NCBI GenBank assembly: GCA_023382655.1
Contig: JAHDWK010000034.1
Span: 1-64,000, forward strand
DNA length: 64,000 bases
Source: Anaerolineae bacterium
GTDB lineage: Bacteria > Chloroflexota > Anaerolineae > Promineifilales > Promineifilaceae
Direction: 5' to 3'
The notes below the pieces were generated by a model. The model did not search any database. It was not told where the DNA came from and saw only the letters and a list, made by a program, of their open reading frames with translations. Of the stretch, positions 32,187-40,676 are shown piece by piece (positions within the stretch are counted from its first letter, which is position 1; every line of letters begins with the position of its first letter). The position numbers and the translations under genes are program-made.

Positions 32187-34598
32187 TCAGGCGTAGGCCA
32201 GACTTTGGCGGACGCTGACGCGGGTGGCGGAGCGGGCGGGCAGGATGGCGGCTAAGGCGGAGACGGCCAGGATGACGACCAGCCAGATGAGGACGGCCGT
32301 GCCGCTAAAGGCAAAGTCCAATTCAGCGCCCGTCATGGCTCGGCCCAGGGCGCTGGCCAGGGGGCGGCTGAACAGCAGCGCCAGGGGAATCGCCAGACAC
32401 CAGCTGAGCAGCCCTTGTAACACCCCTTCCATGATAAACAGCCGCATAATCGTGGGGGAAGACGCGCCAATAGCGCGCAACACGCCAATTTCGCGGGTGC
32501 GTTCTACCACGCTGATGCCCAAGGCCCCCATCAAACCAATGGCGCCCACGAGAGCCATCAACCCCGCCAGACTGAGCAGGATGGTGACGACGCTGGCGAA
32601 CTGGGTGTCAATTTCGGCGCGTTCGGCCGGTTTAATGGCCGTGGCAAACAACGCCACGTCCATATGCTGCCCTTCAAACTCGTTTTTGAGTCGTTCGGTG
32701 ACGGCCGTTGTTGTTGCCAGTGAAGGGTCGCTGGTTTGCAGGTACAGGGTGGTGCCCCGGTTGGCCTGTTTGGTCACGGCGACCACCTCATCCAGCGGCG
32801 CGTAAATCGGTTCAGTGGCAAAGTCTGCGCCGGAGATGAGGCGATACGTGCCAATGACCTGCCACTCTGCCTCGCCCAACATGCCCAAATCCAGGCGGAT
32901 GACATCACCGACGGCGATCCCGTTCTTGGCGGCGGAGTCGGCGTTGATGACAATGACACGGCCGTCACCCGGCTGCAACCAGCGCCCCGCCACGATCAGC
33001 GGGCGGCGCATCTGGCTGTCCGGCGGCAGCCCGGTGAGCTGCGCCCCCAGCCCGGCGGAGTCGCGCAGCCGTTCGCCTTCACGCAAAATGGTGGCGCTGT
33101 GGGTGTACCACACCTCCGCGGTAGTCACTTCCGGCTGTGCCAGTGCTGCCTTCAGCACCAGTTCACTGCGTTGGTCGCGCACGAAGCCGATGCGCGCATC
33201 ATAACCGCGCCGCGCCATTTCATTGTCCAGCGTGTGATTGGTGGAAGCAACCAATGTCATCACTACCAGGAACATGACCCCGGCAATGACCAGGACAAGC
33301 TGTGTCAGCGCCAGCCGCCCTTTGCGCCGGAACATATTGCCCAGGGCGGCGGCATAAACGGCGGAAAGGTAACGCGCGCTGATGCGGTCCACGAAACGGT
33401 CAAAACGACTGCTGCCGAAATCACCGCCCAGCCCGTAGGTGGCAATGGCTTCACGCACCGTCAGCCCGGCGCCTTTGAGGACAGGCCAGAGTGCCGCCAA
33501 CAGGGGCACGGCCGTGGCCGCTACCACCTGCCACATCACGGCCTGCGGCGAAAATTGGAAGGTCTCAAAATCTACATTAAACAGGTTCAAAAACCAACGA
33601 CTGCTGGCAAAGGCGGCCAGCGCTCCCAACGGCAGCGCTACCATTAGCGCGAGCAGACTTACCAGGAGTACGCCAGCCAGATAGGTTTGGGCGATGAGGC
33701 GGCTGCTGCCGCCAATGGCCTTGATGACGCCAATCTGGTCGGTTTGTTGGGTGATGACGGCCGTGAAGGTGTTAATCACCAGTACCACGCTTAGAAACAA
33801 CGAGACTATGGCCATGACGCGCAGCACAATCATCAGGCCGTCCACAAAATCGCGCCCCCAGTGGCGGTCTGGCTCCTGGTAAATGGTGACGGAGACGTTG
33901 TAGCCCTGTTTGCTCAACCGCTCGCGGACGTTGCCGGCGACTTCTTCGGCAAAGGGGCGGCTGTATGGTTCCACCTGCACCAGCAGGCTGGCAAATTGGC
34001 CTTCGGGGATACCGAGTTTGGCTAAACCGGCGGCATCGGCGAAGAAGTGGGCTTCGCCGCCAAAGGGGGGTGGCTGCACAAAGGAGTGGCGAATACGGCC
34101 GTCAATGGTAAACGTCCGGTCGGTGCCGTCCATCTCAATGATGATCTGATCGCCCATATCCAGGCCGTAGTATTGACTGGTGAGCCGTTCCACGCCAATT
34201 TGCTGGCCTTCCGGCCAATGGCCCGCTTTGAGCGCCAGCAGGTCGTACTGTTGGGCGGCGTAATCATCGCGCATGGTGATGGTGCCATCTTGCCAGGCGG
34301 CGTTGGGGTCGGTTTTGTAGCGGATGCTGATGCGGTTGTTTGGTTCCACGCCGGCGACGCCGGGGATGTTGGTGAGACTGACGGCCGTGTCCTGGTCAAT
34401 GGGTGTGTTGAGGAAGATATTGATATGCGCGGGGTTGACAGCCTGGTGGGCGCTGTCCATGCCGCCCAATAACTGATCTACCATGCCAAAGATGGCGCCA
34501 ATGGCAAAGACGCCGCTGGCGATGCTGAGGACGACCAGCAAGGTGCGGGCTTTGTGATGCCATAAATCGTGCCAGACTTTGTGCCAGATGACGTCCAT
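32187..34598 (-). CDS. FtsX-domain ABC transporter permease (two-domain type)
   Basis: 803 residues. It has two FtsX-like permease domains: N-terminal membrane segment (ARTLLVVLSIASGVFAIGAIFGM), an extracytoplasmic MacB-PCD-like domain, a membrane block near 255-380, a second segment near 430 and a C-terminal block ending FSGTAVLIWLVVILAVSALAAILPARSATRVSVRQSLAYA. SVVERTREIGVLRAIGAS is the coupling motif. This organisation is that of LolC/E-like or peptide-type exporters working without a periplasmic adaptor. Its ATPase is immediately upstream. Substrate unknown. Confidence 0.9.
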   Translation of the reverse strand: MDVIWHKVWHDLWHHKARTLLVVLSIASGVFAIGAIFGMVDQLLGGMDSAHQAVNPAHINIFLNTPIDQDTAVSLTNIPGVAGVEPNNRISIRYKTDPNAAWQDGTITMRDDYAAQQYDLLALKAGHWPEGQQIGVERLTSQYYGLDMGDQIIIEMDGTDRTFTIDGRIRHSFVQPPPFGGEAHFFADAAGLAKLGIPEGQFASLLVQVEPYSRPFAEEVAGNVRERLSKQGYNVSVTIYQEPDRHWGRDFVDGLMIVLRVMAIVSLFLSVVLVINTFTAVITQQTDQIGVIKAIGGSSRLIAQTYLAGVLLVSLLALMVALPLGALAAFASSRWFLNLFNVDFETFQFSPQAVMWQVVAATAVPLLAALWPVLKGAGLTVREAIATYGLGGDFGSSRFDRFVDRISARYLSAVYAAALGNMFRRKGRLALTQLVLVIAGVMFLVVMTLVASTNHTLDNEMARRGYDARIGFVRDQRSELVLKAALAQPEVTTAEVWYTHSATILREGERLRDSAGLGAQLTGLPPDSQMRRPLIVAGRWLQPGDGRVIVINADSAAKNGIAVGDVIRLDLGMLGEAEWQVIGTYRLISGADFATEPIYAPLDEVVAVTKQANRGTTLYLQTSDPSLATTTAVTERLKNEFEGQHMDVALFATAIKPAERAEIDTQFASVVTILLSLAGLMALVGAIGLMGALGISVVERTREIGVLRAIGASSPTIMRLFIMEGVLQGLLSWCLAIPLALLFSRPLASALGRAMTGAELDFAFSGTAVLIWLVVILAVSALAAILPARSATRVSVRQSLAYA

Positions 34599-34605
34599 GA
34601 GGGGG

Positions 34606-34635
34606 GAATTAGGAATTAGGAATTATGAATTATGA
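34606..34635. repeat. Themed repeat (GAATTAG / GAATTATG units)
   Basis: GAATTAGGAATTAGGAATTA followed by TGAATTATGAAG, period 7-8. On the minus strand it codes for the last six residues (FIIHNS) and stop of the upstream ATPase gene and separates it from the permease start at 34598. Similar units lie at 41371-41403. Confidence 0.75.
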
Positions 34636-35350
34636 AGGGGACACGGCCGTTGGCCGTCCTTTTCACCAGCCATTCATCGCGGATGATACGGCCGTTTTTC
34701 ACTTCTAATAAGCGGCGGGCTTGCCGGGCCAGTTCTTCGTTGTGGGTGACCATGACGAGGGTTTTGCCCTGGTCGGTGAGGTGGCTGAACAGGTCGAAGA
34801 CTTCGTTGGCGGTGCGGGCGTCCAGGTTGCCGGTGGGTTCGTCGGCGACGATGAGCGGCGGGTCGTTGGCGAGGGCACGGGCGATGGCGGCGCGCTGCTG
34901 CTGCCCGCCGGAGACGGCATTGGGTAGTTTGTAGGCCTGGTCGGCCAGCCCCACCAGATCGAGCAAATGCAGGGCGCGTTCTTTGCGCTCTTTGCGTGGC
35001 AGTTTTTTGAGGAAGTCCATAGGCAGGATGATGTTTTGCAGCAGGTTGAGGGCGGGCAGGAGTTGGAAAAATTGAAAGACGATGCCCATTTCGGCGCCGC
35101 GCCAGAGGGCCAGGTCGTTTTCGGACATGGGGCGCAGGCTACGGCCGTTGACAATCACATCACCGCTGGTGGGGTGGTCTATGCCGGTGATCATGTTTAG
35201 CAGGGTAGATTTACCATTGCCGGATTCGCCGACGATAGCCACAAATTCGCCGCGCCCGATGGACAGCGACACTTCACGCAGCACGGTGATTTCCCCCTCG
35301 CCAACGGGAAAGGTTTTGGTGACGTGTTTGACCTGGATGATGTCGTTCAT
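34616..35350 (-). CDS. LolD/MacB-type ABC transporter ATP-binding protein
   Basis: 244 residues. Walker A GESGNGKST, signature VSGGQQQRAAIARALA, Walker B LIVADEPTGNLDA and H-loop THN are complete. It belongs with the permease at 32187. The C-terminus ends in repeat-coded residues, so the original stop has probably been replaced. No Shine-Dalgarno is seen; a 16-bp hairpin ends nine bases before the start codon, which could block or shape translation initiation. Confidence 0.93.
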   Translation of the reverse strand: MNDIIQVKHVTKTFPVGEGEITVLREVSLSIGRGEFVAIVGESGNGKSTLLNMITGIDHPTSGDVIVNGRSLRPMSENDLALWRGAEMGIVFQFFQLLPALNLLQNIILPMDFLKKLPRKERKERALHLLDLVGLADQAYKLPNAVSGGQQQRAAIARALANDPPLIVADEPTGNLDARTANEVFDLFSHLTDQGKTLVMVTHNEELARQARRLLEVKNGRIIRDEWLVKRTANGRVPFIIHNS

Positions 35351-35359
35351 AGTGCGCTC

Positions 35360-35394
35360 AAGACCCTAAGGGTTTTGGAAACCCTTAGGGTCTT
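35360..35394. repeat. 16-bp perfect hairpin of the AGACCCTAAGGGTTT family
   Basis: AAGACCCTAAGGGTTT pairs with AAACCCTTAGGGTCTT across TGG. The hairpin lies nine bases upstream of the ATPase start. Relatives with the same core lie at 54510-54541 and 58352-58384, each just upstream of a start codon. Confidence 0.85.
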
Positions 35395-35519
35395 CGTCTG
35401 AATTTAGCAACGTTGCAGAGGGGAAGCAATAAGACATCCGATTTCTTATAAAAGTCAAAACTGTTCTGGCAACGACGGGCAATAGACGGGGGAAGCTGAT
35501 AAGTGGGTAGCGTCAATAT

Positions 35520-35577
35520 GTCAAATCACCGTGCATGAGGTCGTCGTGGTACCGCGACGTGTCAATTCACCGTGCAT
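35520..35577. repeat. Two 17-bp direct repeats around a small dyad
   Basis: GTCAAATCACCGTGCAT (35520-35536) and GTCAATTCACCGTGCAT (35561-35577) differ at one base and are 41 bases apart. Between them is CGTCGTGGTACCGCGACG, a partial palindrome. The layout resembles a recombination or binding site next to the AT-rich genes at 35623-36349. Confidence 0.6.
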
Positions 35578-35622
35578 AACGTCTCAGCGGTGGCCCCCCA
35601 CAGCAGGGACTTGCATTACCTT

Positions 35623-36054
35623 TCAAGAATTCTTCCAGGCATCATATTGCACATAACTCATCATAAAAGCTAACAAGGTCATTATCGAAATTGTCATGAC
35701 AAATGCCATCATTAAAAGGATCAATAAAGGCAATATGACTTTGACCATATTCTCCTGACCCATTTGCACACGCATCATATTGGATACGCCGATCAGAATG
35801 GGGGCGGTGGCAAAGATACCAACCACAATGCTGATAAAACGATTTAGACATTTGTGTGTATGAAACCCTTCCGCATAAACAATAGCAATCCTTTTGCGAT
35901 AATACAGAATACATATGAGGAACACAAGAAAAAGGATGATCACTAAAGCAGGTAACCAGATCACATCATAATACAGGCTTGCTTCGATCGTCCCCCATAA
36001 AAAACCTAACACGATAAACCCACCTGTTCCCGTCTGAAAGAGACGCCACCACAT
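35623..36054 (-). CDS. AT-rich hypothetical membrane protein
   Basis: 143 residues from the ATG at 36052-36054, preceded by a purine-rich GGAAAGAAGAG. Four hydrophobic segments are visible (GGFIVLGFLWG, WLPALVIILFLVFLICILYY, ISIVVGIFATAPILIGV, VILPLLILLMMAFVMTISIM). No family is recognised. It overlaps the preceding gene by about 89 bases in another frame. Such an overlap is unusual, so a frameshift that split one longer gene is possible. GC content is near 42 percent against about 58 in the neighbourhood, which suggests transfer. Confidence 0.5.
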   Translation of the reverse strand: MWWRLFQTGTGGFIVLGFLWGTIEASLYYDVIWLPALVIILFLVFLICILYYRKRIAIVYAEGFHTHKCLNRFISIVVGIFATAPILIGVSNMMRVQMGQENMVKVILPLLILLMMAFVMTISIMTLLAFMMSYVQYDAWKNS

Positions 36055-36349
36055 GAAGCACTCTTCTTTCCTTTTCCTCCGCAGATAGCGCCTCATATTC
36101 TGTAAGTGAAATAGGGCGATGCCCTAAATAAATACCAAGATTCCATAACAAATACAGAATAATGATCGGTATAAAAGGCCACAAAGGTGCCTCACGAGAA
36201 CTTCTAGCAAAATACGTGAAACCCAAGGCAAATGGCGCTGCTATTATTGCCACCAAGAGGAGAGAACGACGCTCATGAGCATTCTGCAAGCGAGCATCCA
36301 CCCTCTGTACCAATCTTTGTTTGGCTTCATCAAATGTTAATTGACTCAT
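35966..36349 (-). CDS. AT-rich hypothetical membrane protein (overlapping partner)
   Basis: 127 residues from MSQLTFDEAKQRL. An amphipathic N-terminus is followed by two membrane segments (SLLLVAIIAAPFALGFTYF and PFIPIIILYLLWNLGIYLG) and a charged tail (SLTEYEALSAEEKERR). The part after that may be out of frame relative to an ancestral longer protein, since the downstream gene begins inside it. Base composition is unlike the neighbours. Function unknown. Confidence 0.5.
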   Translation of the reverse strand: MSQLTFDEAKQRLVQRVDARLQNAHERRSLLLVAIIAAPFALGFTYFARSSREAPLWPFIPIIILYLLWNLGIYLGHRPISLTEYEALSAEEKERRVLHVVASLSDGNRWVYRVRFFMGDDRSKPVL

Positions 36350-36517
36350 TCGGGACTCTGTTATAACTCGACTTTTGCACCTTAAAAACTGAACAAACAA
36401 GTAGCGTTTCTGTGGCCGACATCCCCCCGTGCCACACCTGGTTTGTTCAATGTGAACGCTGAAATTATACGGCCGTACCCACCCCCAACCAATCGCGTTA
36501 CGGCCGTGTCAGGGAAT

Positions 36518-37342
36518 TCAAGGAGTAAATTGGGCCAGGAGATCGGCGGAGAAGGTGGCATGGTACACGGCCGTGACCGGCCCCGTCAAGCGCACACCAT
36601 CGGCCAATACGTCTACCGTCAGGTGGCCGCCGGCCATTTGCACGGTCAGGCGGCTGGCGGCGCAGCGCCCGGTGCGGACGGCGGCAGCGGCGGCGGCGCT
36701 GGCGGAGGTGCCGGAGGCCAGCGTATAACCCGCGCCGCGTTCCCATATGGCAATCTGGATAGTGTGGTCATCCAGCACGTTGACCAATTGCACGTTGGTG
36801 CGGTTGGGGAAGGTGGGCGCGGTTTCAATGAGCGGCCCCCAGGTGTGAATATGGTGCAGTTCAGGGGTGAAGATGATGCAGTGGGGGTTGCCGATGGTCA
36901 CGGCCGTTGCCAGTACCTGTTCCTCGCCAACAGTCAACGGTTGGTCGGTAAATAGGAGGTGCAGCCCGCCCATTTCCAGCGTGATCAGACCGGTGGCGGG
37001 GTCAATGTGCGTGGGAATGGTCTGGTCGCCCATGCCCATCACAAAATCCGAGCCGGTCACATAGCCAGCGTCCCACAGATAGCGGGCAAAAATGCGCAGG
37101 CCGTTGCCGCTGCGCTCCGCTTCGCTGCCGTCCGGGTTGAAGAAGCGCATGGTGGGCACGAGGCCGGGCAGTGCGCTGAGAAGCGGGCCGTAACAGATGC
37201 CATCCGCACCCACACCAAAGTGCCGGTCGCAGATGAGCCGGATGTTTGCTGGCATCATCGTTACCGGGCAGTGGGCCGGGTCTATGACGATCATGTCGTT
37301 GCCCAGGGCGGTGTATTTGGCAAAGGAAGTGCCAGGTGTCAT
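36518..37342 (-). CDS. dapF: Diaminopimelate epimerase-fold protein lacking both catalytic cysteines
   Basis: 274 residues with the full DapF fold and substrate-binding positions: LGND near residue 15, NPDGSE at 70-74, GNPHC at 151-155, RTNV at 181 and ERGAG at 201. DapF uses two Cys, in a CGNG and an ACGTG-type motif, as acid/base pair. Here they are ERSGNG (Ser78) and TLASGTSAS (Ser210). Both catalytic Cys are therefore Ser. The protein may be a Ser-type isomerase of the DapF/proline-racemase superfamily, a slow epimerase or a non-catalytic paralogue. The start codon lies in a themed repeat and no Shine-Dalgarno is seen. A GNAT gene is immediately upstream. Confidence 0.85.
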   Translation of the reverse strand: MTPGTSFAKYTALGNDMIVIDPAHCPVTMMPANIRLICDRHFGVGADGICYGPLLSALPGLVPTMRFFNPDGSEAERSGNGLRIFARYLWDAGYVTGSDFVMGMGDQTIPTHIDPATGLITLEMGGLHLLFTDQPLTVGEEQVLATAVTIGNPHCIIFTPELHHIHTWGPLIETAPTFPNRTNVQLVNVLDDHTIQIAIWERGAGYTLASGTSASAAAAAAVRTGRCAASRLTVQMAGGHLTVDVLADGVRLTGPVTAVYHATFSADLLAQFTP

Positions 37343-37389
37343 GTGTCAGATGTCAGGGGTCAGGTGCTTGATACTTGACACCTGACACT
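37331..37389. repeat. Themed dyad repeat (GTGTCAG / CTGACAC type)
   Basis: CAGGTGTCATGTGTCAGATG and GTCAGGGGTCAGG units face TTGACACCTGACAC. The element runs from the stop codon of the GNAT gene (37388-37390) to inside the first codons of the DapF-like gene, supplying its ATG. Confidence 0.8.
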
Positions 37390-37954
37390 AAATAAAGTCT
37401 CTTTTCAACAGCGCAAACAAATGTAAATCGTGGTAGGCGTTTTGCCAGTAGCCGTATTGGCGCAGCAGGCCTTCTTCTTGAAAGCCGAGTTTTTGCAGCA
37501 GGCGCATGGAGGCGGTGTTGCCGGTCATCACATAGGCTTCGACGCGGTTAAGCTGCATCTGAGTAAAGCCGAAGGTGAGGACGGCCGTGAGTACCTCTGT
37601 CATAATCCCCTGCCGCCATTCGCGCTGTGCCAGTTCATAGCCTACGGCAGCGCAGTGAAAGTGGCGTTTCCATTCGCCAAAACCGCACGTGCCAATAAGC
37701 CAGTCATCGTCTGCTCGCGTAATCGCCCAACGGATGGTGCGTTTGTCGGCAAACCGCTGTTGCATCCGGGCGGCCAATGCTTCGGCCTGTGCCAGTTCGG
37801 TAAAGGTAGGCTGGTCGTAGTAACGGGTCACTTCCGGGTCGCTGAAGATGGCGAAGAGGGCGGGGGCGTCGGACGGCCGTACTTGCCGCAATGCCAGCCG
37901 CCCGGTGGTAAGTACCGGGAATTCGTCAAAAATAGCGTCAGGGTCACTGGTCAT
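37388..37954 (-). CDS. GNAT-family N-acetyltransferase (RimJ/RimL-like)
   Basis: 188 residues. Acetyltransf_3-type: LTTGRLALRQVRPSDAPALFAIFSDPEVTRYYD at the N-terminus, WLIGTCGFGEWKRHFHCAAVGYELAQREWRQGIMTEVL containing the acetyl-CoA loop (REWRQGIMTE), and NTASMRLLQKLGFQEEGLLRQ. Such enzymes acetylate protein N-termini or small amines. The start ATG and the next two or three codons are repeat DNA (TGGTCACTGG theme). It precedes the DapF-like gene, and co-transcription is likely. Confidence 0.88.
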   Translation of the reverse strand: MTSDPDAIFDEFPVLTTGRLALRQVRPSDAPALFAIFSDPEVTRYYDQPTFTELAQAEALAARMQQRFADKRTIRWAITRADDDWLIGTCGFGEWKRHFHCAAVGYELAQREWRQGIMTEVLTAVLTFGFTQMQLNRVEAYVMTGNTASMRLLQKLGFQEEGLLRQYGYWQNAYHDLHLFALLKRDFI

Positions 37955-38007
37955 TGGTCATTAGTCACTGGTCATCGGCGAAGGACGAATGACCAATGAT
38001 GCATGAC
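37942..38007. repeat. Themed dyad repeat (TGGTCAT / ATGACCA type)
   Basis: GTCACTGGTCATTGGTCATT and AGTCACTGGTCATCGG are mirrored by GAATGACCAATGATGCATGAC. It lies between the Lrp-type gene stop (38013) and the GNAT start codon, which it supplies. Confidence 0.8.
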
Positions 38008-38012
38008 AACCC

Positions 38013-38291
38013 TCATTCAATGCCCAACGAAAACATACTTTCCAAATCATGTTTGGAGAAGACGCGGAAGGCAATCAATGTTTCGGAGCGAATGATGCCT
38101 GGAACCTCAAGCATCTTCTCTGTCACTACCTGAGCCATTGTGTCGTTGTCGCGCACCCGCACAATAGCCACCAGGTCAAAACGACCCGCGACGGAAAAAA
38201 CCTCGCTCACCCCATCAATTTCGGCAACAGCCTGGGCAACCTGGTTCACCTGGGGGGGGTCTACATTTAACAAAACAACTGTGCTGACCAT
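38013..38291 (-). CDS. Stand-alone Lrp/AsnC ligand-binding (RAM) domain protein
   Basis: 92 residues from an ATG with a clear AAGGAG six bases upstream. The sequence VVLLNVDPPQVNQVAQAVAEIDGVSEVFSVAGRFDLVAIVRV and LIAFRVFSKHDLE is the RAM/AsnC_trans_reg domain. The usual N-terminal helix-turn-helix is absent, so it cannot bind DNA by itself. Such proteins oligomerise and bind amino acids and may modulate full-length Lrp proteins. It is divergent from the slipin gene. Confidence 0.9.
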   Translation of the reverse strand: MVSTVVLLNVDPPQVNQVAQAVAEIDGVSEVFSVAGRFDLVAIVRVRDNDTMAQVVTEKMLEVPGIIRSETLIAFRVFSKHDLESMFSLGIE

Positions 38292-38425
38292 GTTGAATCT
38301 CCTTATTTGTGACGGTATGGCATACAATATCGCTAACTGTGGGTGTTGGCAAACGGCCGTGATCCCCAAAACCTTGCCATCCCATCCTGCGTAAATATTG
38401 TTTAACTACTATTGGATTTTGCCGG

Positions 38426-38431
38426 TATAAT
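38426..38431 (+). promoter_or_regulatory. -10 box (TATAAT) for the slipin gene
   Basis: TATAAT lies 34 bases before the ATG, upstream of an ideal AAAGGAGG site. A TTGTTT at 38398 is 22 bases away, too far for a standard -35. Confidence 0.5.
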
Positions 38432-38465
38432 CCGGCTTATAAGACTTACTTAAAGGAGGTAAGCC

Positions 38466-39248
38466 ATGGGTATTTTTGAACTACTCACACCACTATTCTG
38501 TGTTGTGCTCATTGGTCTGGCGGTGCTTGTTGTACTGTCAGTGCGTGTTGTGCCCGAATATGAACGAGGCGTTGTCTTCCGGTTAGGTCATCTGGTTGGC
38601 GCAAAAGGGCCGGGTCTTTTCCTGTTGATCCCACTCGTGGAGAAAATGGTCAGAATTGATACCCGCACCGTCACGATGGATGTGCCTGCCCAGGAAGTGA
38701 TCACGCGGGACAATGTGACAGTAAAGGTCAATGCCGTTGTCTACTTCCGGGTAACCAATCCCACGATGGCCGTGGTTCAGGTAGAAGATTTTCGGCGGGC
38801 CACCTGGCAAATTGCCCAAACCAGCCTGCGCAACGTCATCGGCCAATCCATGATGGACCAACTCTTGCAAGACCGGGAACAGATTAACGAAACCTTGCAG
38901 CACATCATTGACGAAGCCACCGAACCCTGGGGCGTCAAAGTCAGCATTGTGGAAATTAAGGATGTGGAACTGAACCAGAGCATGGTGCGGGCGATGGCCC
39001 GGCAGGCGGAAGCAGAACGGGACCGCCGCGCCAAGATCATCAGCGCCGAAGGGGATTTCCAGGCATCGCAAAAGCTGTCGGAAGCGGCCGAAATTATGGG
39101 GCGCGAACCAGGGGCGATGACCCTGCGTTATCTGCAAACACTAACGGAAATTGGCGTGGAACACAATACGACCATTGTTTTCCCCATTCCCATTGACCTG
39201 ATTTCCGAGTTTATGCAGGCCTGGGATAGACCGAAATCTAGTGAATAG
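38466..39248 (+). CDS. Slipin / SPFH-Band 7 membrane scaffold protein
   Basis: 260 residues with one N-terminal membrane hairpin (VVLIGLAVLVVLSVRVVPEYERGVVFRLGH) and a Band 7 domain (GLFLLIPLVEKMVRIDTRTVTMDVPAQEVITRDNVTVKVNAVVYF...). It ends with a coiled coil rich in AEAERDRRAKIISAEGDFQAS. Slipins form large ring-like membrane assemblies and often accompany NfeD proteases; no nfeD is next to it here. AAAGGAGG precedes the ATG and a strong terminator follows, so it is monocistronic. Confidence 0.95.
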   Translation: MGIFELLTPLFCVVLIGLAVLVVLSVRVVPEYERGVVFRLGHLVGAKGPGLFLLIPLVEKMVRIDTRTVTMDVPAQEVITRDNVTVKVNAVVYFRVTNPTMAVVQVEDFRRATWQIAQTSLRNVIGQSMMDQLLQDREQINETLQHIIDEATEPWGVKVSIVEIKDVELNQSMVRAMARQAEAERDRRAKIISAEGDFQASQKLSEAAEIMGREPGAMTLRYLQTLTEIGVEHNTTIVFPIPIDLISEFMQAWDRPKSSE

Positions 39249-39260
39249 TTAGTTCAGTGA

Positions 39261-39298
39261 GGCAAATCGGCCTAGCAACGGCCGATTTGCCCTTTTTA
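39261..39298 (+). terminator. Intrinsic terminator of the slipin gene
   Basis: GGCAAATCGGCC pairs with GGCCGATTTGCC (12 base pairs) around a seven-base loop, followed by TTTTT. Confidence 0.9.
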
Positions 39299-39308
39299 AT
39301 TCTGACTC

Positions 39309-40649
39309 TTGCGCCGCCGAACTCTTCTTCTCCTCTGGATTTTGCTGCTGCCATCCATCGCGTGTGCCCTGCTGCAAGGGCCACAGCAATTGAATATACC
39401 CGCCGCACCCACGCCGCTGAATGTGGTTCAGGATTTGCCGGCGAATACGGTGATCAATCCCCAAAGTAATCTGATTGCGGGTGCAGATGCGGATATTCTG
39501 AACATGGTGCGTAGTGTGTCGCAGCAAAATCTGGTGGGGTATGTGCAGACGTTGGAAGGGTTTCATACGCGCAATACATTTAGTGTAACAGATCAGGATG
39601 GGCGAGGGATTGGGGCGGCGCGGCGGTGGATTTTTAATGAGTTCATCCGGGTGGGTAACGGCCGTCTCCTGGTAGAAGCCGCTGAATTCCCTTATAGCAG
39701 TGGCGGCGTGACTACCAATCAGCAGAATATTGTGGCTACGCTGCCCGGTACAGACCCCAATGCCGGGGCGATTGTCCTTTCAGCGCATTATGATTCCCGT
39801 ACCTTTGACCCCAACGATGGCTCCAGTTTTGCCCCCGGCGCCAATGATAATGGCTCTGGGGTGGCAGTTGTGCTGGAAACCGCGCGTTTGTTGAGTGCCC
39901 AAGAGTGGAACCAGACGATCATATTTGTTGCTTTTGCGGCAGAAGAGCAGGGGCGTTATGGCAGCCAGCATTTTGTGACGCAGCAGTTGTTGGATGGGGT
40001 GAGGATCAATGCCGTCTTCAATTTTGATATTGTCGGTGGGCGGCCGGGCATTCCGCAATCGGTACGGGCCATTACGCCCGGCGATGCTTCATCAGCTACC
40101 CGCGAATTAGTGCGTTATGTGGATCTGGTACGTGGTTTTTACGTGCCGCAGTTTGGGTTGGAACATTTGAATGCCGAAGACAGAGAAGGGCGGTGGGGAG
40201 ATCATCTCAGCTTTTTGCACGCCGGTATTCCGGCGGTGCGCCTGACGGAATCGCAAGAGGATCCCAGCAATCAACACAACAGTGGTGATGTCTCGGCGAC
40301 GCTGGATTTTAACTATCTGCGCCAGGTGACCCAGTTGGCAGTTGGGGTGGCGGCGACGGCGGCGGGCGCGCCAACACGGCCGTCTGCCCCCACCATTGCG
40401 GCTATGTCCGAACCGGGCGCGTACCTGATTAGCTGGCTGCCAGATGCCAATGCGGCCGGGTATGTGATCTCTTTCCGGCCGGTGGAGTCAGAAAATTACC
40501 CGACGTTTAACTATGTGCTTTCGGAGCAGTCGGGCAACGTGGCGCTCACCAACCTGGATACGGCCACCCGGTATGCTGTCAGCATGGCGGCGTTGAACCG
40601 CAACGGCCGTATCAGCTTCTTTTCACCAGAAGTGGTGATCGGGAATTAG
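39309..40649 (+). CDS. M28-family zinc metallopeptidase, exported
   Basis: 446 residues, probably from a TTG start directly behind the slipin terminator. The signal sequence is RRRTLLLLWILLLPSIACAL, and its SIAC could be a weak lipobox. The M28 metal and catalytic residues are visible in LSAHYDSR, APGANDNGSGVA, VAFAAEEQGRYGS, FNFDIVGG and QHNSGD. A fibronectin-III-like domain follows (residues about 350-446, APTIAAMSEPGAYLISWLP...). M28 enzymes release N-terminal amino acids from peptides, here outside the membrane. The start codon is uncertain because no Shine-Dalgarno is seen. Confidence 0.88.
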   Translation: MRRRTLLLLWILLLPSIACALLQGPQQLNIPAAPTPLNVVQDLPANTVINPQSNLIAGADADILNMVRSVSQQNLVGYVQTLEGFHTRNTFSVTDQDGRGIGAARRWIFNEFIRVGNGRLLVEAAEFPYSSGGVTTNQQNIVATLPGTDPNAGAIVLSAHYDSRTFDPNDGSSFAPGANDNGSGVAVVLETARLLSAQEWNQTIIFVAFAAEEQGRYGSQHFVTQQLLDGVRINAVFNFDIVGGRPGIPQSVRAITPGDASSATRELVRYVDLVRGFYVPQFGLEHLNAEDREGRWGDHLSFLHAGIPAVRLTESQEDPSNQHNSGDVSATLDFNYLRQVTQLAVGVAATAAGAPTRPSAPTIAAMSEPGAYLISWLPDANAAGYVISFRPVESENYPTFNYVLSEQSGNVALTNLDTATRYAVSMAALNRNGRISFFSPEVVIGN

Positions 40650-40676
40650 GTAATTGAGCAATTACCTGATTACACA
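40647..40676. repeat. Short themed repeat (GGTAATTG / CAATTACC) between convergent genes
   Basis: TAGGTAATTGAGCAATTACC starts with the stop codon TAG of the peptidase gene and ends next to the stop of the minus-strand hydrolase gene. It can fold as a hairpin with an eight-base stem. Confidence 0.65.

Noticed and set aside
32736..33647. Plus-strand open frame of about 300 codons opposite the FtsX permease
   Set aside because: Antisense shadow; low-complexity Gln/His/Gly-rich protein without known motifs.
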